Assembly (NCBI GenBank): GCA_964593555.1
Contig: CAZQIC010000074.1
Coordinates: 1-22,705 of the forward strand
DNA from: CAZQIC01 sp964593555
GTDB lineage: Bacteria > Bacteroidota > Bacteroidia > JAFLBG01
Reading direction: 5' to 3'
DNA length: 22,705 bases
Shown here: positions 1 through 7,886 of the stretch, one piece after another
How positions within the stretch are numbered: the stretch's first letter is position 1
Layout: every line of letters begins with the position of its first letter
Translations under genes and position numbers: made by a program
Notes under the pieces: model-generated
What the model saw: only the letters and a program-made list of their open reading frames with translations
Told to the model about the DNA's origin: nothing
Databases searched by the model: none

Positions 1-16
1 TAAAAAAAAATACGGT

Positions 17-24
17 TACATTTG
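17..24 (+). promoter_or_regulatory. Candidate Bacteroidota -7 element (TACATTTG)
   Basis: TACATTTG matches the Bacteroidota -7 consensus TAnnTTTG. No convincing -33 TTG can be judged because the window starts only 16 bases upstream. It overlaps the TTG at 22, the only usual start codon ahead of the signal peptide of the next gene. If this is the true promoter, that gene must start further in at an unusual codon; if TTG is the start, this match is coincidental. Confidence 0.35.
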
Positions 25-2121
25 TTAAAATCAATTAATAGAACCTCCCTTATATTAATTTCTATTTTATTCTTTTTACATGTTAGATACGTATCTGGCC
101 AATGGCAAAAAGCTCAATTTAATATGCCAGATCTTCCAATGTGCTTTGCAGCTAAGGGCAGTGATATTTTTGTCGGAACTTTAAGCAGAGGTGTTTATGT
201 ATCCGATATCACCGCACAAAACTGGACAGAGGTTAATATGGGATTGCCATTAACGTATGGAGATCTCAACATTATGGATATAAAGGTGTGTGGGACAAAT
301 ATATTTTTAGCTACAAATAATGGGATGTATAAATCAACTAACAATGGTGTTAACTGGTCCTTGGTAACGATGGTGCCGATAGATTTTTACACAACATTAA
401 CCTCAAGCGGGAATACAATTTTTGCGGGAACATACTTTGGTGATATTTATAAATCGTCAAATGCAGGAAATACCTGGGCGTTATTTAATAGTGGTTTGCC
501 TCTGAACTATAGTGTTTCATCACTTGAGATACACGGCACAAAAATATTTGTCGCTTCAAATACAGATATGATTCACAGTTCTCCTGTGAACAGCGGCAAT
601 TGGCAAGCGGATACATCAGGTGTTGGAACAATGGCGATTAGTTCGTTTATGTTAAATAATGCTACACTTTTTGCAGGAACCTCGAATGGAGTCTTTAAAT
701 ACGATACAAGTTCGGGTAATTGGTATGCGGCAAATGCAGGAATGCAAAATATACAGATAAATTCTTTAACTGTTTTTGGTTCAGATATATTCGCGGGAAC
801 ATATAGCGGTGTATTCGTATCACCAAACCATGGAATGTCCTGGCAAAATTTAAGCACAGGCCTTGCCGACTCTTTAGTACTGCGGGTAATTGCTATACCC
901 AATGGTCATGTTTATGCAGGTACAATAAATGGAGGAGTTCAACAATCCATCAATGCGGGTTTAAATTGGTCTGCCGCAAATAATGGTTTTCCATCCTGTC
1001 CGTTTAAATCTACAGAAACTATTGGTTCGAATATAATTGCTGCTTCCAATAAAACCATGATATTATCTTCCAATGCAGGAGTTACATGGAATCTGGATAC
1101 ACTAGGAATTGGTTGGAGCAGTGTAAATACCTTAACGAAAATAGGATCCGTCTTAATTTCAGGAAATTGGTCGAGTGGAATTTTTATATCAAATGATAAC
1201 GGAATCAGTTGGAGTGCATCTAACACCGGCTTGCCTGTTAATGTAAGTGTTAATACTTTGGCAGAAGGTAACGGAAGTGTTTACGCGGGAACCTGGGGTG
1301 ATGGTATTTACGAATCTACGGACAGCGGAAGTTCTTGGTCGGCGGTCAATAGCGGTTTGCCACTAAATTCGTTTATATCTTCTTTATTCGTTTCTGGAAC
1401 CACTGTGTTCGCCGGTGCGCTGGGTAATGGAATACAGGGATTATTCACATTGAATACTGGCTTAGGCACTTGGTCCCAACAAACTAGTGGCTTACCCACT
1501 TCTGTTGGTGTAAGTTCGTTTGCGGTGAGTGGCAATACTATATTTGCAGGAACAGATTATGATGGTATTTATACATCTACAAATAGCGGCACCTCCTGGT
1601 CCAGTTCAAGCAATGGGATAATTAATACTGTACGAATATTTTCGCTTTTCACTATAGGGAGTGATGTGTTTGCAGGCACTTCAAACGGAATTTATTTAAC
1701 CAATAATATGGGAGTACTTTGGACAACGCAAAATATTGGACTTTCGCCAAATACCAATGTCGTTGATTTTGCAAGTGACGGTGCATTTCTCTATGCAGCA
1801 GCCAATACAGGTTTGTGGAAAGTTCAATTATTAAGCTTGCCTCTATCGCTAAATGAATTTGAGAAAATAATTGATATTGTTTTATATCCAAATCCGGCAA
1901 ATGATAAAATAATTATCCAGGCCTTAGGCAGAGAATCATTAAACGGATCAATTTCTATTTGTGATATGCAAGGAAGACTTATACAAAGTGTAAGTGTTAA
2001 TGATCAAGCCTTTTCCAATGAGATAAGCATTAATATAGGAGAACTTGCAATTGGAAATTATATTGCATCAATCTCTACAAGCAAAGGAATGTATTTTGAA
2101 AAATTAATTGTAACAAGATAG
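22..2121 (+). CDS. Secreted Asp-box (BNR) repeat protein with T9SS type A sorting domain
   Basis: Predicted extracellular or surface protein of 699 residues. A hydrophobic signal peptide (about residues 8-27) is followed by about a dozen beta-propeller-like units of roughly 45 residues. Each carries an Asp-box-like core of the form S-x-N/D-x-G-x-x-W (for example STNNGVNW, SSNAGNTW, STDSGSSW) preceded by an IFAGT-type strand, as in sialidase/BNR and Ycf48-like propellers. The last ~80 residues (YPNPANDKI through FEKLIVTR) form a type A C-terminal sorting domain, which directs export through the type IX system and removal or anchoring at the surface. The start is TTG: the frame is closed by TAA at 1-3 and the next ATG (codon 34) lies after the signal peptide. 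Ligand or enzymatic activity cannot be told; no catalytic sialidase residues were recognised. Confidence 0.85.
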   Translation: MLKSINRTSLILISILFFLHVRYVSGQWQKAQFNMPDLPMCFAAKGSDIFVGTLSRGVYVSDITAQNWTEVNMGLPLTYGDLNIMDIKVCGTNIFLATNNGMYKSTNNGVNWSLVTMVPIDFYTTLTSSGNTIFAGTYFGDIYKSSNAGNTWALFNSGLPLNYSVSSLEIHGTKIFVASNTDMIHSSPVNSGNWQADTSGVGTMAISSFMLNNATLFAGTSNGVFKYDTSSGNWYAANAGMQNIQINSLTVFGSDIFAGTYSGVFVSPNHGMSWQNLSTGLADSLVLRVIAIPNGHVYAGTINGGVQQSINAGLNWSAANNGFPSCPFKSTETIGSNIIAASNKTMILSSNAGVTWNLDTLGIGWSSVNTLTKIGSVLISGNWSSGIFISNDNGISWSASNTGLPVNVSVNTLAEGNGSVYAGTWGDGIYESTDSGSSWSAVNSGLPLNSFISSLFVSGTTVFAGALGNGIQGLFTLNTGLGTWSQQTSGLPTSVGVSSFAVSGNTIFAGTDYDGIYTSTNSGTSWSSSSNGIINTVRIFSLFTIGSDVFAGTSNGIYLTNNMGVLWTTQNIGLSPNTNVVDFASDGAFLYAAANTGLWKVQLLSLPLSLNEFEKIIDIVLYPNPANDKIIIQALGRESLNGSISICDMQGRLIQSVSVNDQAFSNEISINIGELAIGNYIASISTSKGMYFEKLIVTR

Positions 2122-2141
2122 TTGCTGCAATTAATTCGCAA

Positions 2142-2157
2142 GTATAATACATTATAC
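2142..2157. terminator. AT-rich dyad between convergent genes
   Basis: GTATAAT and ATTATAC (2142-2148 and 2151-2157) form a 7+2+7 inverted repeat. It sits 20 bases after the stop of the BNR-repeat gene and 14 bases after the stop of the opposing lipoprotein gene, so it could end transcription from both sides. The stem is all weak pairs apart from its ends and has no long T tract, so termination is a guess; a protein-binding dyad is also possible. Confidence 0.3.
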
Positions 2158-2171
2158 AAACACAAAAGAAA

Positions 2172-2675
2172 TTAATATTTCTCTAAACATATTTTTGCGA
2201 AAGTGAAAACTGTACAATTTAAAACCGCCGCCTGTGTCAACAATTCACTTTTAGTATTGATGCTTGGATAGTAAATGGTGACCAGTGAATCTGTACTAGA
2301 GGATACAGATAGATCGTTCAGGCAATCGTAATGATTGCTAACGTCATGTAGAATTATAAATGGAAAATTTTTTGGTCTCCGTTTAAGTAGCCAATTAAAG
2401 CAAGTTGTGTTGTTAATTGATCCGGTTCCGTCTGCATTAAAGTATAGTGTATCGCTAAACTGTTGAGTCGTAAGTTCATTCCCGTTTGAAAGTCCACGAT
2501 CAATTTTTGTAAGCCTGTAATTTCCTGCGAAACCTGCAGCTGTGATCGTATCCATCCATGGTTGATAAAGTGTGGTGCCGCACCGAAGATCCTGAGTGTC
2601 AGGTGTAAGGAGTTTTTTGCACGCGGCAAAGTAAAGAGTTGAACATGTCAGAAATAATAGAACTGATTTTTTCAT
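2172..2675 (-). CDS. Small lipoprotein of unknown function
   Basis: Protein of 167 residues starting with a lipoprotein signal peptide: MKKS, a hydrophobic run and the lipobox-like FAAC at residues 16-19 with Cys19 as the lipidated residue, followed by KK. The mature part begins with a short linker (LLTPDTQD), then a domain with GNYRLTKID, DTLYFNADGTGSIN and NCTVFTFAKI segments. This resembles the small lipocalin-like or beta-barrel lipoproteins of Bacteroidota (strands around a W-x-L / T-x-x-F pattern), but no family can be assigned. Conserved Cys residues in the mature part (CGTT, TTCFNW, YDCL, LNC) could form disulfides. It is convergent with the BNR-repeat gene and divergent from nuoG. 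A 7-bp dyad lies 12 bases upstream of its ATG. Confidence 0.75.
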   Translation of the reverse strand: MKKSVLLFLTCSTLYFAACKKLLTPDTQDLRCGTTLYQPWMDTITAAGFAGNYRLTKIDRGLSNGNELTTQQFSDTLYFNADGTGSINNTTCFNWLLKRRPKNFPFIILHDVSNHYDCLNDLSVSSSTDSLVTIYYPSINTKSELLTQAAVLNCTVFTFAKICLEKY

Positions 2676-2975
2676 AAGTTTTTTATTGGTCGTTTATATA
2701 ATTGAGACGACCATTCATAGTGCAAGTTACAGCTACTCAGCGATGGGAAGGAATTAACTATGGTATTACCAAGGTTTCATAACCCACAATTGATTTTTAT
2801 TAATTTGTTATTTCATTCTTAAAATAGAAAACCTATTGTTTTTTTAACAAGGTTTCTTATTTAGAGAAAGCAGGGCTGTTAAACCAGAGAAAAATGTTGA
2901 AAAATTAGTTCCCAGCCACTTCAAAATGGCATTTTTATTAATAAAAACCATATATTTGTTAACTACACTATTGAT
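2676..2975. other. Intergenic region between lipoprotein gene and nuoG
   Basis: No credible coding sequence in these 300 bases. It holds the dyad TGGTCGT/ACGACCA (2687-2693 and 2707-2713, 13-base spacer) just upstream of the lipoprotein start, an imperfect hairpin at 2826-2857 (AGAAAACC, TTGTT, a T-rich loop, AACAA, GGTTTCT), and the nuoG promoter element at 2951-2958. The octamer AAGGTTTC occurs twice, near 2770 and 2849. Any regulatory role for the hairpin is inference. Confidence 0.6.
2951..2958 (+). promoter_or_regulatory. -7 promoter element for the nuoG operon (TATATTTG)
   Basis: TATATTTG is an exact match to the Bacteroidota -7 consensus TAnnTTTG. It ends 17 bases before the nuoG ATG at 2976, so the message would have a leader of only about 10 bases. 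A T-rich block at 2932-2936 is placed where the -33 TTG would lie, but TTG itself is absent. Its presence supports nuoG starting a new transcript here rather than being inside a longer nuo operon. Confidence 0.6.
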
Positions 2976-3953
2976 ATGGCAAAGGTAACAATAGACAATA
3001 TTGAGATCGAAGTTCCGGACGGAACAACTATCCTTAACGCGGCAAGAATGATAGGTGGAGAGGTTGTCCCCCCTGCAATGTGTTATTATTCCAAATTAAA
3101 AACGAGCGGCGGTTATTGCAGGACCTGCATTGTTAAAGTAACACAGGGTTCTGCGAAGGATCCTCGCCCAATGCCAAAGCCGGTTGCTTCATGCCGTACA
3201 ACGGTAATGGATGGTATGGTTGTTCAAAATATTACTTCTCCCGATTTGTTGGAAGCAAGAGCCGGAGTGGTTGAATTTTTATTGATCAATCACCCATTGG
3301 ATTGTCCTATCTGTGACCAGGCAGGTGAATGTCACTTGCAGGATCTTGGTTATGAGCATGGTAAAATGAATACGCGTTATGAATTTAAGCGTCGTACGTT
3401 TAAACAAATTGATATTGGTGATTATATAAAATTGCATATGACACGCTGTATACTTTGTTACCGTTGCGTAAAAGTCGCGGAACAGCTTACCCCAGGTCGT
3501 GTGCATGGCGTTATGAATAGAGGAGATGTGGCGGAGATTAGTACATATATTCAGAATGCGGTTGATAATGAAATGTCGGGAAACATGATAGATGTTTGTC
3601 CTGTTGGCGCGTTGACAGATAAAACTTTCCGTTTCAAAAGCCGTGTTTGGTTTACAAAACCGGTGGAAGGGCATAGAGATTGTCCGAAGTGTTCCGGCAA
3701 GGTGAGGCTGTGGTTCAAAGGCAATGACGTGCTGCGCGTAACTGCAAGAAAAGACCAATACGGAGAAGTAGAAGAATTTATTTGTAACGATTGTCGTTTC
3801 CATAAAAAGAATATTTCTGATTGGATAGTTGAAAAACCAACACATATTGATCGCCACTCGGTGATTTCACAAAACCATTACGAAAATTTAGCACAATTAA
3901 AATTAGACGTATCCAAACAACAGAAGAAATTACAAGCAGGAAATAAAAAATAA
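2976..3953 (+). CDS. nuoG: NADH-quinone oxidoreductase subunit G, short Fe-S form
   Basis: Peripheral-arm subunit of respiratory complex I that carries electrons from NADH through iron-sulfur clusters. At 325 residues it holds only the N-terminal part of classical NuoG; the molybdopterin-like C-terminal domain is absent, as is usual in Bacteroidota. Visible ligands: Cys36, Cys48, Cys51, Cys73 for the [2Fe-2S] cluster N1b; His106, Cys110, Cys113, Cys119 (HPLDCPICDQAGEC) for N5; Cys158, Cys161, Cys164 and Cys208 for N4. A further CPKC (236-239) and CNDC (270-273) pair could bind a fourth cluster or zinc and roughly replaces the N7 region. The ATG fits MAKVTIDN and the promoter just upstream. 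It is the first gene of a four-gene operon, 3 bases from the cytochrome gene. nuoE and nuoF are not upstream. Confidence 0.93.
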   Translation: MAKVTIDNIEIEVPDGTTILNAARMIGGEVVPPAMCYYSKLKTSGGYCRTCIVKVTQGSAKDPRPMPKPVASCRTTVMDGMVVQNITSPDLLEARAGVVEFLLINHPLDCPICDQAGECHLQDLGYEHGKMNTRYEFKRRTFKQIDIGDYIKLHMTRCILCYRCVKVAEQLTPGRVHGVMNRGDVAEISTYIQNAVDNEMSGNMIDVCPVGALTDKTFRFKSRVWFTKPVEGHRDCPKCSGKVRLWFKGNDVLRVTARKDQYGEVEEFICNDCRFHKKNISDWIVEKPTHIDRHSVISQNHYENLAQLKLDVSKQQKKLQAGNKK

Positions 3954-3956
3954 TTT

Positions 3957-4937
3957 ATGAAAAAAGTTTTTAAGATTGTTGGATACCTTTTGTTGATTGT
4001 TATAATAGGAATTGTTGGATTACTCGCTTATGTAAAGCTGGCGTTACCAAATGTTGGTGATGCTGAGGATATAAAAGTGGAAGCTACACCGGAAAGGATT
4101 GAAAGAGGAAGATATTTAGCAAATCATGTTACTGTTTGTATTGATTGCCACTCTAAACGTGACTGGACAAGATTTTCAGGGCCCATAACCGAAGGTACAT
4201 TTGGTATGGGTGGAGATCTTTTCGATCAAAAATATGGTTTTCCCGGAGCGTACTACGCAAGGAATATTACTCCTGCTGGAATAACACGTTATACGGATGG
4301 AGAATTATTCAGGGTAATTACAACGGGCGTTGACAAAGAAGGAAAAGCAATGTTCCCTGTAATGCCGTATCATAATTATGGACGCATGGACGAAGAAGAT
4401 ATTAAAAGTATTATTGCTTATATAAGAACTCTCGCACCCATTGAAAATAAGGTGCCTGAATCTACATCTGATTTTCCAATGAGTTTTATTATCAATACTA
4501 TTCCTAAAAAAGCTGAACTTACAAAGATGCCTGGTAAAAGTGATGTTGTAAATTATGGAAAATATATTGCTAATGCCGCAGCATGTATCGATTGTCATAC
4601 ACAGGTAGAAAAAGGACAAATTATTCCTGAACTTGCTTTTTCAGGTGGCAGAGAGTTTTCCTTGGGTGATGGTAGAGTTCTTCGCTCTGCAAACATCACT
4701 CCCGATATGGAAACCGGTATTGGTTCATGGAGCAAAGAAAGATTTGTAGAACTTTTTAAGTCACGTTCCGATTCTGCAACACTTCACACAAAAGTAGACC
4801 CAACTGGATATATTACCATGATGCCATGGACAATGTATGGCGGAATGGATAAAGAAGACCTTGAAGCTATTTATACGTATTTAAGAACAATGAAGCCTTT
4901 GAAAAATACAGTAGAAAAATTTACACTGGCTAAATAG
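3957..4937 (+). CDS. Membrane-anchored diheme cytochrome c
   Basis: Protein of 326 residues with one N-terminal hydrophobic helix (about 8-29, uncleaved anchor likely) and two cytochrome c domains facing the periplasm. Heme attachment motifs are CIDCH at 61-65 and again CIDCH at 210-214. Likely sixth ligands are Met136 (FPVMPY) and Met289 (TMMPW). The two halves repeat the same plan: ERGRYLAN/YGKYIAN before the heme site, ITP, and a MPY/MPW-GxMxxED-LxxIxxYLRT end, so they probably arose by duplication. The family resembles the diheme cytochrome subunits of alcohol/gluconate dehydrogenases. It sits between nuoG (3-base gap) and nuoH (1-base gap), so it is surely co-transcribed with complex I subunits. 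A role in quinol or complex I-linked electron flow is an inference from position alone. Confidence 0.9.
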   Translation: MKKVFKIVGYLLLIVIIGIVGLLAYVKLALPNVGDAEDIKVEATPERIERGRYLANHVTVCIDCHSKRDWTRFSGPITEGTFGMGGDLFDQKYGFPGAYYARNITPAGITRYTDGELFRVITTGVDKEGKAMFPVMPYHNYGRMDEEDIKSIIAYIRTLAPIENKVPESTSDFPMSFIINTIPKKAELTKMPGKSDVVNYGKYIANAAACIDCHTQVEKGQIIPELAFSGGREFSLGDGRVLRSANITPDMETGIGSWSKERFVELFKSRSDSATLHTKVDPTGYITMMPWTMYGGMDKEDLEAIYTYLRTMKPLKNTVEKFTLAK

Positions 4938-4938
4938 T

Positions 4939-5961
4939 ATGGAGCTTAACGAAATTATTTACAAATTTATTTTAGTAGTAGTAGTATTTAGTATAACACT
5001 GCTTATTGCCATGTACTCTACTTATGCTGAAAGAAAAGTTGCAGCCTTTTTGCAGGATAGGATTGGCCCGGATCGTGCGGGACCATTTGGAATTTTGCAG
5101 CCGCTTGCAGACGGTGTAAAAATGTTCATGAAGGAAGAAATTATCCCAAACGTTTCTAATAAATGGTTGTTTATTCTTGGTCCTAGTATTGCCATGCTTA
5201 CGGCTTGCATGACCGGCGCTGTAATACCCTGGGGAACCGGTATTACAATTGGCGGACATTATTATTCTTTGCAAGTTACCGATGTAAACATTGGAATACT
5301 TTATTTGTTTGGAGTTGTTTCCATTGGAGTATATGGAATAATGATCGGCGGCTGGGCATCCAACAATAAATATTCATTGTTAGGCGCATTGCGTGCATCA
5401 TCACAAATGATCAGCTACGAGTTAGGTATGGGTCTGGCGATTATTGCATTGACCATGACAACAGGTACTTTAAGTGTAGGTGAAATTGCGGCGCAGCAGT
5501 ATGGCTGGCATTGGAATATTATTTATCAGCCATTAGGATGTTTGATATTTATCATTTGCGCTTTTGCAGAAACCAATCGTGCGCCATTTGATTTACCTGA
5601 ATGTGAAACGGAATTGGTGGGTGGCTACCATACTGAGTACAGTTCAATGAAACTCGGATTCTATCTTTTTGCAGAATATATCAATATGTTTATTTCTTCG
5701 GCGATAATTTCTACCTTTTATTTTGGAGGATACAACATGCCTTTCATTGGCAGATTTGTGGATGGCAATACACTTGCGATACTCGGGGTTGTGTTTTTAT
5801 TCGCGAAAATATTTTTCTTTATTTTCTTTTTCATGTGGGTGCGTTGGACATTGCCGCGTTTCCGTTATGATCAATTGATGCACCTGGGCTGGAAAATATT
5901 GATCCCATTGTCCATCGCTAATATTTTACTTACCGGGATATTTATGTATATTTTCAGATGA
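4939..5961 (+). CDS. nuoH: NADH-quinone oxidoreductase subunit H
   Basis: Membrane subunit of complex I (ND1 homologue) that helps form the quinone-binding chamber at the junction with the peripheral arm. Length 340 residues, normal for NuoH, with about eight hydrophobic helices. Signature segments are present: AERKVAAFLQDRIGPDRAGP (residues 30-49) followed by LQPLADGVKMFMKEE, GALRASSQMISYE, AETNRAPFDLPECETELVGG with the conserved acidic loop, then FAEY and the final RWTLPRFRYDQLMHLGWK. It starts one base after the cytochrome stop and its TGA overlaps the next ATG (ATGA at 5958-5961). The usual downstream partner nuoI is missing. Confidence 0.96.
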   Translation: MELNEIIYKFILVVVVFSITLLIAMYSTYAERKVAAFLQDRIGPDRAGPFGILQPLADGVKMFMKEEIIPNVSNKWLFILGPSIAMLTACMTGAVIPWGTGITIGGHYYSLQVTDVNIGILYLFGVVSIGVYGIMIGGWASNNKYSLLGALRASSQMISYELGMGLAIIALTMTTGTLSVGEIAAQQYGWHWNIIYQPLGCLIFIICAFAETNRAPFDLPECETELVGGYHTEYSSMKLGFYLFAEYINMFISSAIISTFYFGGYNMPFIGRFVDGNTLAILGVVFLFAKIFFFIFFFMWVRWTLPRFRYDQLMHLGWKILIPLSIANILLTGIFMYIFR

Positions 5962-6584
5962 TTTCTGTACTCAGAATATCATTCATTGCTTTTTTCTCTC
6001 TTATTGTTTCAATAGGATTTGCTCAGGATACAAATACTTCTTCAAAGGACCTGAAGAGAAAAAATCTTAAATCGACAGCCAGGGAACAAATTAAAATGCT
6101 TCACGATGGTGGTGTTTTATTGGTAAGGTTATCGACAAAGAAAAATGCAATAGAAGCATTAAGGAGCCAAGGGAAAAAAGAACAGGCGGATCAGATGCAG
6201 AAAAATCAGGATATATTGAACAAAGCAATAATAAAGGGATTCAAGGCAGAATATAAATTCAGTCCTGTTTATTTTTTCTATAGTGATTATTCAAAAAATG
6301 TAAGTAATAATGAATTAAATGCGGTTCCTTTTTTAGGCGAAGACCTGATGCCTGATAAAAGTATCCAGGTGACTCAAAGTAAATTTTTAACTGCGGAATT
6401 TTCTTCCCTTAATGCAGAGTCGATGGATGGGACGGCACTTATAATAATGAATGAAAAATTCGAGAAATTAAAAAGACCTTTTCCGTTTTACGTAACTGAG
6501 CGCAAAGGAACGCCATTGGAGAAAGGCCCTGGAAAAGTGGTGGGCAAGATGGAGAAAAAATTAAACAAATTTTATAATAAGTAG
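5958..6584 (+). CDS. Secreted protein of unknown function, coupled to nuoH
   Basis: Protein of 208 residues with a clear Sec signal peptide (hydrophobic residues 5-20, cleavage probably after GFAQ, residues 20-23). The mature part is lysine-rich with an N-terminal helical section (about 30-80: AREQIKMLHDGG, many Lys/Glu/Gln, possible coiled coil) and a strand-rich second half (KAEYKFSPVYFFYSDYS, GTALIIMNEKFE, PFPFYVTER). I do not recognise a family. The ATG overlaps the nuoH stop, which implies translational coupling; nothing in the sequence ties it to complex I chemistry. It is the last gene of the operon, followed by hairpin structures at 6615-6668. Confidence 0.8.
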   Translation: MISVLRISFIAFFSLIVSIGFAQDTNTSSKDLKRKNLKSTAREQIKMLHDGGVLLVRLSTKKNAIEALRSQGKKEQADQMQKNQDILNKAIIKGFKAEYKFSPVYFFYSDYSKNVSNNELNAVPFLGEDLMPDKSIQVTQSKFLTAEFSSLNAESMDGTALIIMNEKFEKLKRPFPFYVTERKGTPLEKGPGKVVGKMEKKLNKFYNK

Positions 6585-6614
6585 GTGTGGTTGTTTACGT
6601 TCACAGTTTATAAT

Positions 6615-6668
6615 CGTTCGTTTTGAGAACCTCAACGAACGGAATCCGTGCCCTGAGGTTCTCGAACG
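6615..6668. promoter_or_regulatory. Two overlapping, mutually exclusive hairpins before metZ-like gene
   Basis: Hairpin A pairs CGTTCGTT (6615-6622) with AACGAACG (6634-6641), a perfect 8-bp stem with an 11-base loop. Hairpin B pairs GAGAACCTCA (6625-6634) with TGAGGTTCTC (6654-6663), a perfect 10-bp stem with a 19-base loop; GAACG after it (6664-6668) can extend pairing to CGTTC at 6615. The two share bases 6625-6634 and cannot form together. CGAACGG occurs twice (6637-6643 and 6663-6669). No T tract follows either stem. It lies between the nuo-operon end and the metZ-like start, so it may be an attenuator-like leader, an end-of-operon structure, or a dispersed palindromic repeat. Confidence 0.45.
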
Positions 6669-6713
6669 GTACATAATAGGTCTACTTTATTCGAACACTT
6701 TTACATTTTTAAT

Positions 6714-7886
6714 ATGAAACATTTTGACACAGATGCAATAAGAATCCAGGCTGAACGCACTCAGCAAAATGAGCACTCAACTCCTTTATATCTTACGAGC
6801 AGTTTTGTTTTTGAAAATGCTGAGGATATGCGTGCCGCATTTGCTGACGAAACAGAAGCAAATATTTACAGCAGGTTCTCAAATCCTAACTCACAGGAAT
6901 TTATTGATAAAATGTGTGCCCTGGAAGGCGCGGAAGCAGGGTTTGCTACTGCATCAGGCATGGCTGCTGTGTTCGCAAGTTTTATGGCATTGCTAAAGAG
7001 CGGAGATCATTTAATTGCTTGCAGTTCGGTTTTTGGATCGACAGATACTGTTATTTCAAAATTTTTACCCAAATGGGGTATTGAATATTCATACTTTGAT
7101 GTGAATAAACCGGAGAGTATCGAAAAGCTGGTGAAGAAGAATACAAAGATGATGTTCGTGGAAACACCCACCAATCCAGGCTTGGATATCATTGATATTT
7201 CTTACGTCTCTTCAATTTGTAAGAAGTATAATATTTTATTGAACGTTGATAATTGTTTTGCAACACCGTATTTACAACAGCCAATAAAATTTGGAGCTGA
7301 TATTATTACCCACTCTGCAACAAAATACCTTGACGGACAGGGAAGAGTATTAGGCGGAATTGTATTGGGTAAAAAAGAAATTATAAAAGATATTTATTTA
7401 TTCTGCCGTAGCACAGGTCCTGCGCTTTCCCCCTTTAATGCATGGGTGCTTTCAAAAAGTTTAGAGACACTTTCTTTAAGAATGGAAAAACATTCTGAAA
7501 ATGCATTGAGATTAGCAGTGTTTCTGAGTAACCATCCATTATTAAAAGACAGGGTGAAATATCCGGGCTTAACCAGCCACCCGCATTTTGAAATAGCAAA
7601 AAAACAAATGAGATCAGGTGGTGGATTGTTGACATTTGATCTAAAAGGCGGAGTAGAGCAGGGGCGTAAATTTATGGACGCACTTAAAATGTGTTCACTT
7701 ACTGCAAATCTTGGCGATACAAAAACTATTGCTTCTCATCCATCATCTACTACTCATGCAAAATTAACTGAAGAAGAAAGATTAGCTGTTGGAATTACTC
7801 CAGGCTTAGTTCGTATTTCTGTTGGGCTAGAGAACATTGCTGATATCATGAAAGATATTGAGCAGGCGCTTGAGAAAAGTTCCTAG
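6714..7886 (+). CDS. metZ: O-succinylhomoserine sulfhydrylase-like PLP enzyme
   Basis: Cys/Met-metabolism PLP enzyme of 390 residues, cytoplasmic. Expected reaction: O-succinyl-L-homoserine (or O-acetylhomoserine) plus sulfide to homocysteine in methionine synthesis. Family landmarks are YSRFSNPN (52-59, phosphate-contacting Tyr and Arg), SGMAA (81-85), ETPTNP (150-155), DNCFATP (179-185) and SATKYLDGQGRVLGG, where Lys204 forms the Schiff base. The GQGRVLGG stretch and the following STGPALSPFNAWV are typical of MetZ rather than cystathionine gamma-synthase or beta-lyase, though substrate preference within this superfamily is hard to read. The ATG is preceded by TACATTTT (6702-6709), a one-mismatch -7 element. 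Its stop TAG shares the palindrome CTAG (7883-7886) with the stop of the opposing gene. Confidence 0.88.
   Translation: MKHFDTDAIRIQAERTQQNEHSTPLYLTSSFVFENAEDMRAAFADETEANIYSRFSNPNSQEFIDKMCALEGAEAGFATASGMAAVFASFMALLKSGDHLIACSSVFGSTDTVISKFLPKWGIEYSYFDVNKPESIEKLVKKNTKMMFVETPTNPGLDIIDISYVSSICKKYNILLNVDNCFATPYLQQPIKFGADIITHSATKYLDGQGRVLGGIVLGKKEIIKDIYLFCRSTGPALSPFNAWVLSKSLETLSLRMEKHSENALRLAVFLSNHPLLKDRVKYPGLTSHPHFEIAKKQMRSGGGLLTFDLKGGVEQGRKFMDALKMCSLTANLGDTKTIASHPSSTTHAKLTEEERLAVGITPGLVRISVGLENIADIMKDIEQALEKSS

Noticed and set aside
3279..3857. 192-codon open frame antisense to nuoG
   Set aside because: It lies wholly inside a well-supported nuoG with all cluster ligands, and its product has no signal, domain or repeat pattern; it is a shadow of the coding strand.
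6585..6713. SAM-type riboswitch before the metZ-like gene
   Set aside because: The leader is about 130 bases and does not show a SAM-I or SAM-II layout I can recognise; only the two overlapping hairpins are supported.
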